Source of the DNA: Flavobacterium piscisymbiosum
Lineage (GTDB): Bacteria > Bacteroidota > Bacteroidia > Flavobacteriales > Flavobacteriaceae
Assembly: GCF_020905295.1 (NCBI RefSeq)
Contig: NZ_JAJJMM010000001.1
Coordinates: 3,100,001-3,164,000 of the forward strand
Direction of reading: 5' to 3'
Length of the DNA: 64,000 bases
The notes under the pieces were generated by a model. That model worked only from the letters and a program-made list of their open reading frames with translations. It was not told the origin of the DNA and ran no database searches. The position numbers and the translations under genes are program-made. Below, one piece after another: positions 54,459-62,972 of this stretch (position 1 is the stretch's first letter; each line of letters opens with the position of its first letter).

Positions 54459-55403
54459 ATGAATAAAATTACACAGCTTTTTAATATAAAATATCCCATT
54501 ATTCAAGGCGGAATGATCTGGAATAGCGGTTATAAATTAGCTTCGGCAGTTAGTAATGCGGGAGGTTTAGGTTTAATTGGTGCTGGCTCGATGTATCCTG
54601 AAGTTTTAAGGGAACATATCCAGAAATGCAAAAAAGCAACTGATAAACCGTTTGGGGTTAATATTCCGATGTTATATCCCAATATCGAAGAAATAATGAA
54701 TATCGTGATCGAAGAAGGTGTGAAAATCGTTTTTACTTCGGCTGGAAATCCTAAAACCTGGACTTCTTTTTTAAAGGAAAAAGGAATTACAGTTGTACAT
54801 GTGGTGAGTAGCAGTGTTTTTGCATTAAAAGCCCAAGAAGCCGGAGTTGACGCCATTGTTGCCGAAGGTTTTGAAGCTGGTGGACACAATGGCCGCGATG
54901 AAACCACAACTTTGACTTTGATCCCGATGGTGAAAGAAAAAATTCAGATCCCAATTATTGCGGCAGGCGGAATCGCAACCGGACGCGGAATGCTTGCTAC
55001 AATGATTCTTGGTGCAGATGGTGTTCAGGTAGGAAGTCGTTTTGCGGCATCGATAGAATCGTCTTCGCACAATAATTTTAAAGAAACGATAGTTAAGGTT
55101 AAAGAAGGTGATACACAATTGACATTGAAAGAATTAGCTCCGGTGCGTTTGATCAAAAATAAGTTCTACAATGATGTTCAGGAATTGTATGAAAAATGTC
55201 CATCCAAAGAAGATTTAGTGCAGCTTTTAGGAAGAGCACGAGCCAAAAAAGGAATGTTTGAAGGCGATCTTGAAGAAGGCGAACTCGAAATTGGACAAAT
55301 TGCAGGATTGATTCATGAAATATTACCTGTAGAAAAAATTATTCAAGAAATGATCACCGAATTTGAAATTGCTCGTCAGGAAAAGGCTAAATTTGAGTTT
55401 TAA
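54459..55403 (+). CDS. Nitronate monooxygenase / FabK-like FMN oxidoreductase
   Basis: A 314-residue TIM-barrel flavoenzyme. Motifs are PIIQGGMIW (13-21), GGLGLIGAGSM (35-45) and FEAGGHNGRDETTT with the catalytic-position His143. The phosphate-binding IIAAGGIATGRGMLATMILGADGVQVGSRF lies around 166-195. The family includes nitronate monooxygenases (detoxify alkyl nitronates) and the enoyl-ACP reductase FabK. Motifs alone do not fully separate them, but His in AGGH is shared. It starts 12 bp after the subtilase stop, so co-transcription is possible but functionally unexplained. Confidence 0.82.
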   Translation: MNKITQLFNIKYPIIQGGMIWNSGYKLASAVSNAGGLGLIGAGSMYPEVLREHIQKCKKATDKPFGVNIPMLYPNIEEIMNIVIEEGVKIVFTSAGNPKTWTSFLKEKGITVVHVVSSSVFALKAQEAGVDAIVAEGFEAGGHNGRDETTTLTLIPMVKEKIQIPIIAAGGIATGRGMLATMILGADGVQVGSRFAASIESSSHNNFKETIVKVKEGDTQLTLKELAPVRLIKNKFYNDVQELYEKCPSKEDLVQLLGRARAKKGMFEGDLEEGELEIGQIAGLIHEILPVEKIIQEMITEFEIARQEKAKFEF

Positions 55404-55423
55404 TTATCTGCATAAAATACAAT

Positions 55424-55834
55424 ATGAATTCTATCCGCACCTATATAGTACTATTTTTTTTAGGGCTTTGTTCGCAACAAGCTTACAGCCAAACGTATCA
55501 GTTTAAAACTTCGGGATTTAGTGTTTTAGAAAAAAATGAAAGAGGTAAATGGGGCGAATGGTCCAATCTTGATCTGGTCAATTTATCAGTTGTTCTGGAT
55601 ACCAATAAGCATAGAATTGTAGTTTATTCTCAGGAAATCCAGCTTTTTAAAATACTTGATTATATCGAACGTGAGGAAAATGATACTGATATTGTTTACT
55701 CTTTTATGTGTAAAGATAATGATGGGCGAGACTGTAAACTATCTATTATTACCCGAAAAAAGCAAGATTACAGAAAGCAATTATATATTAATTACGACGA
55801 TCATATTATTGTTTATAATGTTTTTAGTGTTTAG
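55424..55834 (+). CDS. Small exported protein of unknown function
   Basis: A 136-residue protein with a signal peptide (YIVLFFLGLCSQQAYSQ, about 23 residues). The mature part is short and probably beta-rich (TYQFKTSGFSVLEKNERGKWGEWSNLDLVNLSVVLDTNKHRIVVYSQ). It lies 20 bp after the nitronate monooxygenase gene on the same strand. I do not recognise a family. Two overlapping frames (55656-55841) are shadows. Confidence 0.65.
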   Translation: MNSIRTYIVLFFLGLCSQQAYSQTYQFKTSGFSVLEKNERGKWGEWSNLDLVNLSVVLDTNKHRIVVYSQEIQLFKILDYIEREENDTDIVYSFMCKDNDGRDCKLSIITRKKQDYRKQLYINYDDHIIVYNVFSV

Positions 55835-56002
55835 GTTTTAAAAATAAACTGATATTACCCGTTTTTAGAGTATGATAAATTTCTACAATGCTATAAATTT
55901 GATGCTAATACGTTATTTATATACTTTAAGATTCAATTGAATAATCTTTAAAAATATAAATAAAGCATTGTAGATAAGAAGAAACATTAAAAAACGAATA
56001 TC

Positions 56003-56185
56003 ATGATTTGGAGTAATTTATTAATTGGAATTTATGTTTTGATTTTAATAGCGAATGGTTATTTCTGGTATAAGTACAATAAAAAGGCTTCTGCAGATCA
56101 GAAAAAAAAAGAAGGCTGGAATAATTATTACTTAATAGGAACGATTTTTATTCTCACGTTATTATTTCAAAAAATGGGTTGGTAA
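56003..56185 (+). CDS. 60-residue membrane protein
   Basis: A 60-residue protein with two hydrophobic segments (about 4-24 and 44-58) around a Lys-rich loop (KYNKKASADQKKKEGWNN). The N-terminus IWSNLLIGIYVLILIANGYFWY looks like a membrane helix. No family is recognised. Codon use fits the neighbourhood and a plausible start lies in a 168-bp gap, so it is kept as a probable small gene. Confidence 0.5.
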   Translation: MIWSNLLIGIYVLILIANGYFWYKYNKKASADQKKKEGWNNYYLIGTIFILTLLFQKMGW

Positions 56186-56293
56186 ATAATAGTCTTAAAT
56201 TATTTAAAAACAATAAACCCGACAAATTTCTAAATCTATCTGGTTTGTTGTAAAACTTAGAGCCTTAGCATCTCAGCACCTTAGTACCTTTCT
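56186..56293. repeat. TTAG-type repeat before DUF4268 gene end
   Basis: Between about 56250 and 56292 the sequence is built of 8-bp units with CCTTAG, ACTTAG or CTCAG, the same word family as at 14601-14641 and 15274-15309. Only one arm is present. It abuts the stop of the minus-strand gene. Confidence 0.5.
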
Positions 56294-56731
56294 CTAAGAA
56301 TCAATATCCTTGATAAAGTCATCATACTCCAGGTAAAACATTTCCAGAGCATTCATTTTTTCGAAAAAGAAATCAAAAATAGTATCCCAATTATTGCGAT
56401 TGCTGAAACCTACACCTTGTATTTCAGTCCAGATTCTGCTGATGGTTTTTCCGCTTTCCAGAGTATAATTTTTTTCGAAAACCAAATCTTTAATAAATTC
56501 TTCTTCGAGAATATTTTTTAGAGCTTCTAATTTTTCAAAATAAGCATTTCTTTTTTCATCGCTTCTTTGTTCAATGTCAATTAAAACCTGAGCTTTTTTA
56601 TTGTCTACATAAAATTTAAAAGAGAAATCTTTAATCTTGGTATCATACAATACCCATTTACGAGGATATTTTTCGGCGAAAGCCACCCAAAATTCTCTTT
56701 TTATTCTTTGTGATTCTTCTTTACTGTACAT
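56294..56731 (-). CDS. DUF4268 family protein
   Basis: A 145-residue cytoplasmic protein matching DUF4268: RIKREFWVAFAEKYPRKWVLYDTKIKDFSFKFYVDNKKAQVLIDIE, KRNAYFEKLEALKNILEEEF and WDTIFDFFFEKMNALEMFYLEY. The fold is related to nuclease-like or DNA-binding-like domains in larger proteins, but the stand-alone form has no known role. Divergently placed from the NUDIX gene. It has its own start with no clear partner. Confidence 0.8.
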   Translation of the reverse strand: MYSKEESQRIKREFWVAFAEKYPRKWVLYDTKIKDFSFKFYVDNKKAQVLIDIEQRSDEKRNAYFEKLEALKNILEEEFIKDLVFEKNYTLESGKTISRIWTEIQGVGFSNRNNWDTIFDFFFEKMNALEMFYLEYDDFIKDIDS

Positions 56732-56822
56732 TTTTATGGCTTTGATTTTAGAAAGCTTGTAGAAACGCGTTTTCTAAACTATATTTATATTTTATTTGAA
56801 AATACAAAAATAAACTTTGAAT

Positions 56823-57473
56823 ATGGATTTTCAAGATTTTTTACAATATGTTCCTAATTTAATTCCAGTTGAACTACCGGCAGTCGCCTCACATATAAAA
56901 ATGGCTCCAAAAGAGCGCATAGAAGCCTTAAAGAATTTAGATTTAAAAATAGAGAATCCAAGAATTGCTGCCGTAATGATGTTGTTTTATCCAAAAGAAG
57001 GAAAAACACATTTAGTGCTAATTGTTCGTAATGCTTATAATGGAGTTCATTCTTCGCAAATTGCTTTCCCAGGAGGAAAGTACGAAACAACCGATTCAGG
57101 TTACGAGGAAACAGCGCTGAGGGAAACTCATGAAGAAGTGGGTGTTTCTCCCGAGAAAATAGAGGTAGTAAAGCATTTTACCCCAATGTATATTCCGCCA
57201 AGTAATTTTTTGGTGCATCCATTTTTAGGCATTGCCAAAGAAGAACTTTCGTTTTATCCGGATATTAGAGAAGTAGCCGATATAATAGAATTACCTTTGT
57301 CTGTATTTTTAAACGATGAGATTATTGTCGAAGCCACATTGTCAACTTCTTATGCTAATAATATTTTAGTTCCTGCGTTTAATATTCAAAATCATATTGT
57401 TTGGGGTGCGACTGCTATGATTTTAAGTGAATTGAGAGATGTCCTGAAAATTACTTTTGAAGAAAACTCGTAA
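56823..57473 (+). CDS. CoA pyrophosphatase (NUDIX hydrolase)
   Basis: A 216-residue protein with a NUDIX domain (about 50-200). The NUDIX box reads GGKYETTDSGYEETALRETH then EEVGV, with the UPF0035-type preface LIVRNAYNGVHSSQIAFPGG that marks the CoA-pyrophosphatase (NudL/PCD1) branch. It splits CoA to adenosine 3',5'-bisphosphate and 4'-phosphopantetheine. I use the ATG at 56823; a TTG two codons upstream overlaps a TTTG word that may be part of the -7 element. If so, the mRNA has almost no leader, as for guaA. Confidence 0.85.
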   Translation: MDFQDFLQYVPNLIPVELPAVASHIKMAPKERIEALKNLDLKIENPRIAAVMMLFYPKEGKTHLVLIVRNAYNGVHSSQIAFPGGKYETTDSGYEETALRETHEEVGVSPEKIEVVKHFTPMYIPPSNFLVHPFLGIAKEELSFYPDIREVADIIELPLSVFLNDEIIVEATLSTSYANNILVPAFNIQNHIVWGATAMILSELRDVLKITFEENS

Positions 57474-57560
57474 AAGAGTAAATTTAACAATTTGATATTC
57501 ATTATAATAACAATTTATTTCCGAAATTGCTTTATAGTTCTGCTAAAAGAATAATTTTTG

Positions 57561-57568
57561 TATGTTTG
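57561..57568 (+). promoter_or_regulatory. Promoter -7 element of the acyltransferase gene
   Basis: TATGTTTG matches TAnnTTTG. Expected start near 57574 leaves a leader of about 25 nt before the ATG at 57599. No TTG is at the standard distance. Confidence 0.5.
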
Positions 57569-57598
57569 CGTTCTAACATAAAAATACAATAAACAGCT

Positions 57599-58429
57599 AT
57601 GGGATTGTTTAAACGAAATCCTTTTGGACATATATTATTCATCAAGAAATGGTTAATCCGAATTTTAGGAGCCATGACCCACCGAAGATATAGAGGTTTT
57701 AATGACTTACAGATTGAAGGATCTGAAATCATTAAAACGCTTCCGGATACAAATGTTTTGTTTATATCAAATCACCAAACTTATTTTGCCGACGTTGTCG
57801 CGATGTTTCATGTCTTTAACGCAAGTTTAAGCGGACGTCAAGATACTATTAAGAATATTGGCTATCTGTGGCAGCCCAAAATGAATATTTATTACGTGGC
57901 GGCCAAAGAAACGATGCAAGCGGGTTTATTGCCAAGAATTTTAGCTTATGTTGGTGCTATTACTGTAGAAAGAACCTGGCGCTCAAAAGGTGTCGATGTT
58001 ACAGAAAAACGTGATGTTAACCCAAATGATACGGAGAATATTAGAATCGCACTCGAAGATGGCTGGGTAATTACGTTTCCGCAAGGAACTACAAAATCGT
58101 TTAAACCGGTTCGTAAAGGAACAGCGCATATCATAAAACAGCATAAACCAATTGTAATTCCTATTGTTATTGATGGTTTCCGTCGTTCGTTTGATAAAAA
58201 AGGTTTAAGAATGAAGAAAAAAGGAATTCTACAATCCTTTATCATCAAAGAACCTCTCGATATTGATTATGAAAACGATACAATTGATGAAATCGTAGAA
58301 AAAGTAGAATACGCTATCGAACAGCATCCGTCATTTTTAAAAGTCATTCCAGCCGAAGAAATCAAGGTAGAAGAAGAGCTTAATGAAATGAGAAGATGGA
58401 GTTATAAAGCTTCTGAAAGCGAACATTAA
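57599..58429 (+). CDS. PlsC-like 1-acyl-glycerol-3-phosphate acyltransferase with altered motifs
   Basis: A 276-residue protein of the PlsC acyltransferase fold. Block I reads FISNHQTYFADV, with His59 and Asp65 (HX5D, where most relatives have HX4D). Block III reads ITFPQGTTKSF where FPEGTR is usual (Gln replaces Glu). Later segments KGTAHIIKQHKPIVIPIVIDGF fit block IV. Such enzymes place the second acyl chain on lysophosphatidic acid at the inner membrane, or act on amino-lipids in Bacteroidota. The altered motifs suggest a different acceptor; the assignment to the superfamily is sound. Confidence 0.78.
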   Translation: MGLFKRNPFGHILFIKKWLIRILGAMTHRRYRGFNDLQIEGSEIIKTLPDTNVLFISNHQTYFADVVAMFHVFNASLSGRQDTIKNIGYLWQPKMNIYYVAAKETMQAGLLPRILAYVGAITVERTWRSKGVDVTEKRDVNPNDTENIRIALEDGWVITFPQGTTKSFKPVRKGTAHIIKQHKPIVIPIVIDGFRRSFDKKGLRMKKKGILQSFIIKEPLDIDYENDTIDEIVEKVEYAIEQHPSFLKVIPAEEIKVEEELNEMRRWSYKASESEH

Positions 58430-58530
58430 AAAAGTTTCAGGTTAAAGTGTTTTTAAAAAAAAACTTAGTCCCGAAGCCTCGGGATAGTGCCTTAGAATCT
58501 TAGCAACTTAAAAAAAGCTTTGTCCCTTTC
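58430..58530. repeat. TTAG-type repeat with GC-rich mini-palindrome
   Basis: ACTTAG-type units (58463-58468) and CCTTAG/ATCTTAG units (58490-58506) are interrupted by TCCCGA (58469-58474) and TCGGGA (58479-58484), a small GC-rich hairpin. It separates the convergent acyltransferase and membrane-protein genes. Confidence 0.55.
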
Positions 58531-59163
58531 TTAGAAATCAATTTTCTTCAATTCTTTATAATTAGCGTATAATCTGCGTAATAAAGTTCCGTAAATTAAT
58601 CTGTAAATACACCAGAATATACCCAATAAGCCCAATATTGTGAGGATTAAAATTCCCATAGTAAAGAACATTGCTTTTCCGTCTGCGGCTAATTTTTCTC
58701 TTAAAAAGCTCATATCTGGATTGTAAACAAAGGTGATAAAATAACTGAATATAGATATGATCACGAGCATTCCTAAATTATACCATACATAATACTGAAC
58801 TGTTTTTCTTGTTCTTAGAATGGCACTCATTAACATTTTTGTAGCGACAGTTGTTGAAATTGTTTTGTAGTTTTTATAAAAATTAATCACAAAAAATAGT
58901 ACAACTATATAATTGAAATAGGTTAAAATATCAAGAGCCAATACTATTTCGGGATGATTCATTTTTCGCAACAAATCATCGGTATTGATAAATACGTTCG
59001 AGAGCGACCACAATAAAAATTCCAAAATGCTAATAACCAAAATCCACTTCACGGTTGAAGAAGATTGTTTGTGAATCATTTTATAAATCTCTTTTTCAGA
59101 AATTTGTTGAAAAGAATCCGAGTTCTTTTTCCAGTCTTTTTTTAGTAAATCCAGTTCTTTCAT
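58531..59163 (-). CDS. Membrane protein, partner of the ECF sigma factor
   Basis: A 210-residue protein. The N-terminal 37 residues are polar and cytoplasmic-looking (KELDLLKKDWKKNSDSFQQISEKEIYKMIHKQSSS). Four hydrophobic segments follow (about 38-56, 78-100, 125-148 and 165-195). It starts 8 bp after the sigma factor gene. This is the place and layout of a membrane anti-sigma factor. However, the sequence does not show a zinc-binding anti-sigma motif, so the role is inferred from position. Confidence 0.7.
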   Translation of the reverse strand: MKELDLLKKDWKKNSDSFQQISEKEIYKMIHKQSSSTVKWILVISILEFLLWSLSNVFINTDDLLRKMNHPEIVLALDILTYFNYIVVLFFVINFYKNYKTISTTVATKMLMSAILRTRKTVQYYVWYNLGMLVIISIFSYFITFVYNPDMSFLREKLAADGKAMFFTMGILILTILGLLGIFWCIYRLIYGTLLRRLYANYKELKKIDF

Positions 59164-59171
59164 AATAATTT

Positions 59172-59666
59172 TTAAGGATTTAATATTTTTTTAAGTTTCC
59201 CTTTAATTCTGTTCATTTTCACACGTGCATTCACTTCGCTGATTCCGAGAGTTTCGGCTATTTCCTGATAATCTTTGTCTTCTAAATACATAAAAACTAA
59301 TGCTTTTTCGATGTCATTAAGCTGATATACCGCTTTGTACATCAGTTTAATCTGTTCTTCTTCTTCATAATTGTAATCGACATCTTTTATAAAATGCTGA
59401 TGACTCTCGTACTCTACAGTCGGTACGGTTCGTTTGGTTTTTCGATATAAGGTAATGGCGGTATTCAAGGCAACGCGATACGTCCAGGTCGAAAATTTAC
59501 TGTCGCCTCTAAATTTAGGATAAGCTTTCCATAACTGAATGGTGATTTCCTGAAACAAGTCTTTATGAGCATCTTCGCCGGCAGTATATAACCTACAAAT
59601 CTTGTGGATTATATTCTGATTTGCCTGCAATTGCGCAACAAATGACTGTTCTAGATTTTCGCTCAT
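59172..59666 (-). CDS. ECF-type RNA polymerase sigma factor
   Basis: A 164-residue sigma-70-family protein. Region 2 (about 12-85) has DLFQEITIQLWKAYPKFRGDSKFSTWTYRVALNTA, which contacts core polymerase and the -10 element. Region 4 (about 108-160) has LNDIEKALVFMYLEDKDYQEIAETLGISEVNARVKMNRIKGKLK, the -35-binding helix-turn-helix. No regions 1 or 3 are present, so it is the ECF class. It is co-transcribed with a four-helix membrane protein 8 bp downstream, a likely regulator. Confidence 0.9.
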   Translation of the reverse strand: MSENLEQSFVAQLQANQNIIHKICRLYTAGEDAHKDLFQEITIQLWKAYPKFRGDSKFSTWTYRVALNTAITLYRKTKRTVPTVEYESHQHFIKDVDYNYEEEEQIKLMYKAVYQLNDIEKALVFMYLEDKDYQEIAETLGISEVNARVKMNRIKGKLKKILNP

Positions 59667-59833
59667 AAAGTATTAGTAGTGTTGAAATCACTTTTGTTAC
59701 AAACTCTTTTGCTTTTTTGCCACGAATTCACAAATTTCCCGAATTATAGCAAGCTTATTAATTAATAGAATATTTAAAATTTGTTTTTAAATTATAAAAA
59801 TCCGTTTAATCCGTAATATCCGTGAGCTAATTT

Positions 59834-60895
59834 TTATAATTCACGCGTTTTGTAATAATTCACCATTAGGTCTACAAATTTGCTATACCCTTCCATTCCG
59901 TCCTTTTGATTGTTTGTTTTTAGGAAATTATCATAAAAAACATGAAAACCTTTATCTATAAAAGTATCATATTGTTTCCAGAAATCCTGACTTTCCTGAT
60001 AGTTTTTTAAGATTCCAACATGAACGGTTTTCTTTAATTGTTTAAATATTTTTTCATCTTTCGCTTGCCAGATGCCTAAACAATAACGCAAAGCAAAACT
60101 ATATCCTGAATATTGATAATATAAATTATCATTTTTAACAGATGATAAAACGCCTATAAAGTTGCACTCACTTTCACTGGCAAATCCCATTTGGTGTGCC
60201 ATTTCATGACAGCTTGTAAGCGGGAAATTATACATTGGTAGTAAATCATTTACCTGAGCTTCATTCGTAAAGGGATTCAAATATCCGCCAAATCCCATAT
60301 AAGTTAAAGGCAGGCTGAAAAGAGATTTTTTTACGCTAATGATTTCATATTTAAAATAAGGATGTTCTTTTGCAAGATTTTCATATCCCTTAAGATTCAT
60401 CTGAAAGGCTTGTTCCTGTGAATAGGGGAAAACGATTTTTGTGCTGTCATTTTTATTAATTTGGAACTGAATTTCATTTGTTTTTACAATAAGTTTTTTG
60501 GTAAAAGCCAATAATTCAGCATCAGTATATTCTCTTTGAATTTTCATTTTTTCGAAAAGAGGTTCTCTGTAATAGTTGAATGCCCAAAGCAAATGAAAGA
60601 AAAAGTAGAATATAGATAATACGCTCAAAGCTTTAAGAAGATTATCTTTCCATTGCAGTTTCCAGGTTTTTCGGGTTTTCCAGATCCATCGAATCAAAAA
60701 AATGATCAATATAGAATAAATGCAATCTCCCACAGAAAACGGAATTCTGCCTAAAACAATTCTTGAAAAATGAGAGATTTTCGAGTACAATCCGTTGCTG
60801 TAAAATCGTTCGATAAATTCAGGGAAAAAGCGCAGAATTTTTAAGAGGATAATTTGAATTAACAGGAATAAAGGAAGAAGATATTTTGATTTCAC
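59834..60895 (-). CDS. DUF3810 membrane protein with HExxH motif
   Basis: A 353-residue protein. Three membrane helices are at the N-terminus (about 5-24, 55-72, 86-106). A periplasmic or cytoplasmic domain contains LTSCHEMAHQMGFASESECNFIG: H230, E231 and H234 form a zincin HExxH and a later Glu could be the third ligand. This is the DUF3810 signature, an uncharacterised, probably metallopeptidase, family of Bacteroidota. It is flanked by repeat-rich gaps on both sides, so is probably monocistronic. Confidence 0.78.
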   Translation of the reverse strand: MKSKYLLPLFLLIQIILLKILRFFPEFIERFYSNGLYSKISHFSRIVLGRIPFSVGDCIYSILIIFLIRWIWKTRKTWKLQWKDNLLKALSVLSIFYFFFHLLWAFNYYREPLFEKMKIQREYTDAELLAFTKKLIVKTNEIQFQINKNDSTKIVFPYSQEQAFQMNLKGYENLAKEHPYFKYEIISVKKSLFSLPLTYMGFGGYLNPFTNEAQVNDLLPMYNFPLTSCHEMAHQMGFASESECNFIGVLSSVKNDNLYYQYSGYSFALRYCLGIWQAKDEKIFKQLKKTVHVGILKNYQESQDFWKQYDTFIDKGFHVFYDNFLKTNNQKDGMEGYSKFVDLMVNYYKTREL

Positions 60896-60951
60896 AGTTT
60901 AAATTTTGTATACGTAAATATAAATACAATATTGATTTATAAAAAAAGTTA

Positions 60952-61070
60952 GCAACGAATTCCGCGAACTTTCACTAATTATTAGTTTATAATTTTACAA
61001 AATAAGATAGTATTTGTGAAATTGTATTTTAATTTCAAGAAGATTATTGCTAATTCGTGAAATTCGTGGC
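60952..61070. repeat. Imperfect hairpin repeat, CGAATT/AATTCG words
   Basis: Left arm near 60952-60991 (GCAACGAATTCCGCGAA...) pairs imperfectly with right arm near 61049-61070 (GCTAATTCGTGAAATTCGTG). It separates the divergent DUF3810 and PepD genes. Confidence 0.5.
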
Positions 61071-61090
61071 GAAAAAAAATATAAACTTTG

Positions 61091-61098
61091 TAACTTTG
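61091..61098 (+). promoter_or_regulatory. pepD promoter -7 element
   Basis: TAACTTTG matches TAnnTTTG and lies 34 bp before the ATG at 61133. No -33 TTG is at standard distance; the hairpin repeat occupies the upstream region. Confidence 0.5.
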
Positions 61099-61132
61099 GA
61101 ACTCTTAATTGTTAAACTTCAAACAAAATATA

Positions 61133-62593
61133 ATGAGTCAGGAAATAAGAAATCTGGAACCTAAAGCGCTATGGAATAAATTCGCTGATTTAAACGCTGT
61201 TCCGCGTCCGTCAAAGAAAGAAGAACGAGTAATCGAGTTTATGAAAAACTTTGGAAGCAGCTTAGGTTTAGAAACTTTTGAAGACGAAATTCGAAATGTA
61301 ATCATCAGAAAACCGGCAACTCCAGGGATGGAAAACCGCAAAGCAATCGTTATGCAAGGGCATCTTGATATGGTGCACCAAAAAAATGCAGATACAGTTT
61401 TTGATTTCGATACTCAGGGAATCGACATGTATGTAGACGGTGACTGGGTTCGTGCCCGTGGTACAACTTTAGGAGCTGATAATGGGTTAGGAGTGGCTAC
61501 AATTATGGCTATTCTTGAAAGTAAAGATATTCCGCATCCTGCAATCGAAGCTTTGTTTACTATTGATGAAGAAACCGGAATGACGGGAGCTTTAAATTTA
61601 AAAGGAGGAATTCTTCAGGGGCAAATTCTTTTGAATTTAGATACAGAAGAAGATGATGAAATTGATATAGGTTGTGCTGGTGGAATCGATGTAACGGCTA
61701 CAAGAAGCTATAACGAAGAAGAAGTTCTGGAAGGATCAGTTGGACATATTATTACCGTAAAAGGGCTTAATGGAGGTCATTCAGGAATGGATATTCATAA
61801 AGGTTTAGGTAATGCCAATAAAATCATGAACCGCTTGTTATTTGATGCTTTTGAAAACTTTGGTTTGCAAGTGGCTGAAATCAACGGAGGAAGTTTAAGA
61901 AATGCTATTCCGAGAGAAAGCGTTGCAAAAGTAATTATTTCTGAAATGTTTGATGAAGCGTATATTTTTGATATGCAGGAAATCATCAATGATATCAAAG
62001 CGGAATATAAAACGACTGAACCTAATTTATCGATCGAAATCGTAAAATGCGATTTACCTGAAAAAGTAATGGATTTAGGTGTTCAGGAAGGAATCATCCG
62101 CGCTATTTATGCTGCTCATAATGGAGTTTACAGAATGAGCGCTGATATGGAAGATTTAGTTGAAACTTCAAATAATATTGCCAGAGTTATTGTAAAAGAT
62201 GGTGAAATATCTATTGGATGTTTAACACGTTCATCTGTAGAAACTTCAAAATTTGATTTGGCAAATGCATTGCGTTCTGCTTTTGAATTGGTAGGTTGCG
62301 AAGTAGAATTATCTGGTTCTTACCCAGGATGGACGCCAAATGTAAATTCTGAAATATTAGATACTTTGGTTGGAATCTACGAAAAACAAAATAATGAAAA
62401 GCCAAAAGTGGTAGCTTGTCACGCAGGTTTAGAATGTGGAATCTTAGGAACAAATTACCCTGATATGGATATGATTTCTTTTGGACCAACAATCCATGGT
62501 GCGCATTCACCAGATGAAAGAGCAAGTATTTCTTCGGCTCAAAAATATTGGAAATTTGTGTTAGAAATTCTTTCGAATATTCCGGTTAAATAA
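61133..62593 (+). CDS. pepD: Aminoacyl-histidine dipeptidase (PepD, M20 family)
   Basis: A 486-residue zinc peptidase. Metal-site segments are MQGHLDMVHQK (H77, D79), LGADNGLGVA (D116) and TIDEETGMTGA (E146, E147, the catalytic pair). Further conserved parts are LNGGHSGMDIHKGLGNANK and, near the end, HAGLECGILG and GPTIHGAHSPDE, with the last metal His. PepD hydrolyses Xaa-His dipeptides (carnosinase-like) in the cytoplasm. I use the ATG at 61133 (MSQEIRN...), as in the family; the frame upstream to 61109 is not supported. Confidence 0.93.
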   Translation: MSQEIRNLEPKALWNKFADLNAVPRPSKKEERVIEFMKNFGSSLGLETFEDEIRNVIIRKPATPGMENRKAIVMQGHLDMVHQKNADTVFDFDTQGIDMYVDGDWVRARGTTLGADNGLGVATIMAILESKDIPHPAIEALFTIDEETGMTGALNLKGGILQGQILLNLDTEEDDEIDIGCAGGIDVTATRSYNEEEVLEGSVGHIITVKGLNGGHSGMDIHKGLGNANKIMNRLLFDAFENFGLQVAEINGGSLRNAIPRESVAKVIISEMFDEAYIFDMQEIINDIKAEYKTTEPNLSIEIVKCDLPEKVMDLGVQEGIIRAIYAAHNGVYRMSADMEDLVETSNNIARVIVKDGEISIGCLTRSSVETSKFDLANALRSAFELVGCEVELSGSYPGWTPNVNSEILDTLVGIYEKQNNEKPKVVACHAGLECGILGTNYPDMDMISFGPTIHGAHSPDERASISSAQKYWKFVLEILSNIPVK

Positions 62594-62600
62594 AGTAATC

Positions 62601-62663
62601 AGTTTTCAGTCACAGTTTTCAGTTTCTCATTGAGACTGAAAACTGCGACTGCGACTGAAAACT
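62601..62663. repeat. Hairpin repeat of AGTTTTCAGTC words
   Basis: AGTTTTCAGTC (62601-62611) and GACTGAAAACT (62653-62663) are exact complements; an inner AGTTTTCAGT/ACTGAAAACT pair nests inside. The right edge overlaps the last bases of the 36-residue gene. It can act as a terminator between convergent genes. CAGTTTTCAG words also occur at 5682-5735. Confidence 0.75.
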
Positions 62664-62772
62664 AATCTCTCTTAGGACTATTTTTCTTCTCTCTTTTTTC
62701 TTCTTTCTTTTCTTTAGCCGTTTTTAACGGTTCTTTTTTTGCTGTTTTTTTAGCATCCTGACTCTTAGCCAT
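62662..62772 (-). CDS. 36-residue lysine-rich protein
   Basis: An open frame from an ATG (complement of 62770-62772) to TAG (complement of 62662-62664). The product begins MAKSQDAKKTAKKEPLKTAK, continues with a run of Lys and Glu, and ends NSPKRD. Half its residues are Lys or Glu; no hydrophobic core. Very similar tiny basic proteins occur in many flavobacterial genomes, so it is likely real. It may bind nucleic acid or ribosomes, but this is a guess from charge alone. Confidence 0.65.
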   Translation of the reverse strand: MAKSQDAKKTAKKEPLKTAKEKKEEKREKKNSPKRD

Positions 62773-62972
62773 AATATCTTGATTTAGTTTGTATTATTTA
62801 TTTTAATAGTAAATGTAAGGTTTTTTATAATCCTAAAGGCATAAAAAAATCCCCAATTTATAAAATTAAGGATTTGAGTTTAAGAAAGTATTGATTATTA
62901 TGTTTTGGTGTTACTGCAGAGTAAAACAAAATAATTTCAGATAAATTTCAATCTAAGTTGGAAATTTATCAA

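Noticed and set aside
54530..54907. A 125-codon minus-strand frame inside the nitronate monooxygenase gene
   Set aside because: It is antisense to well-conserved motifs, with Pro/Ser-rich composition typical of shadows.
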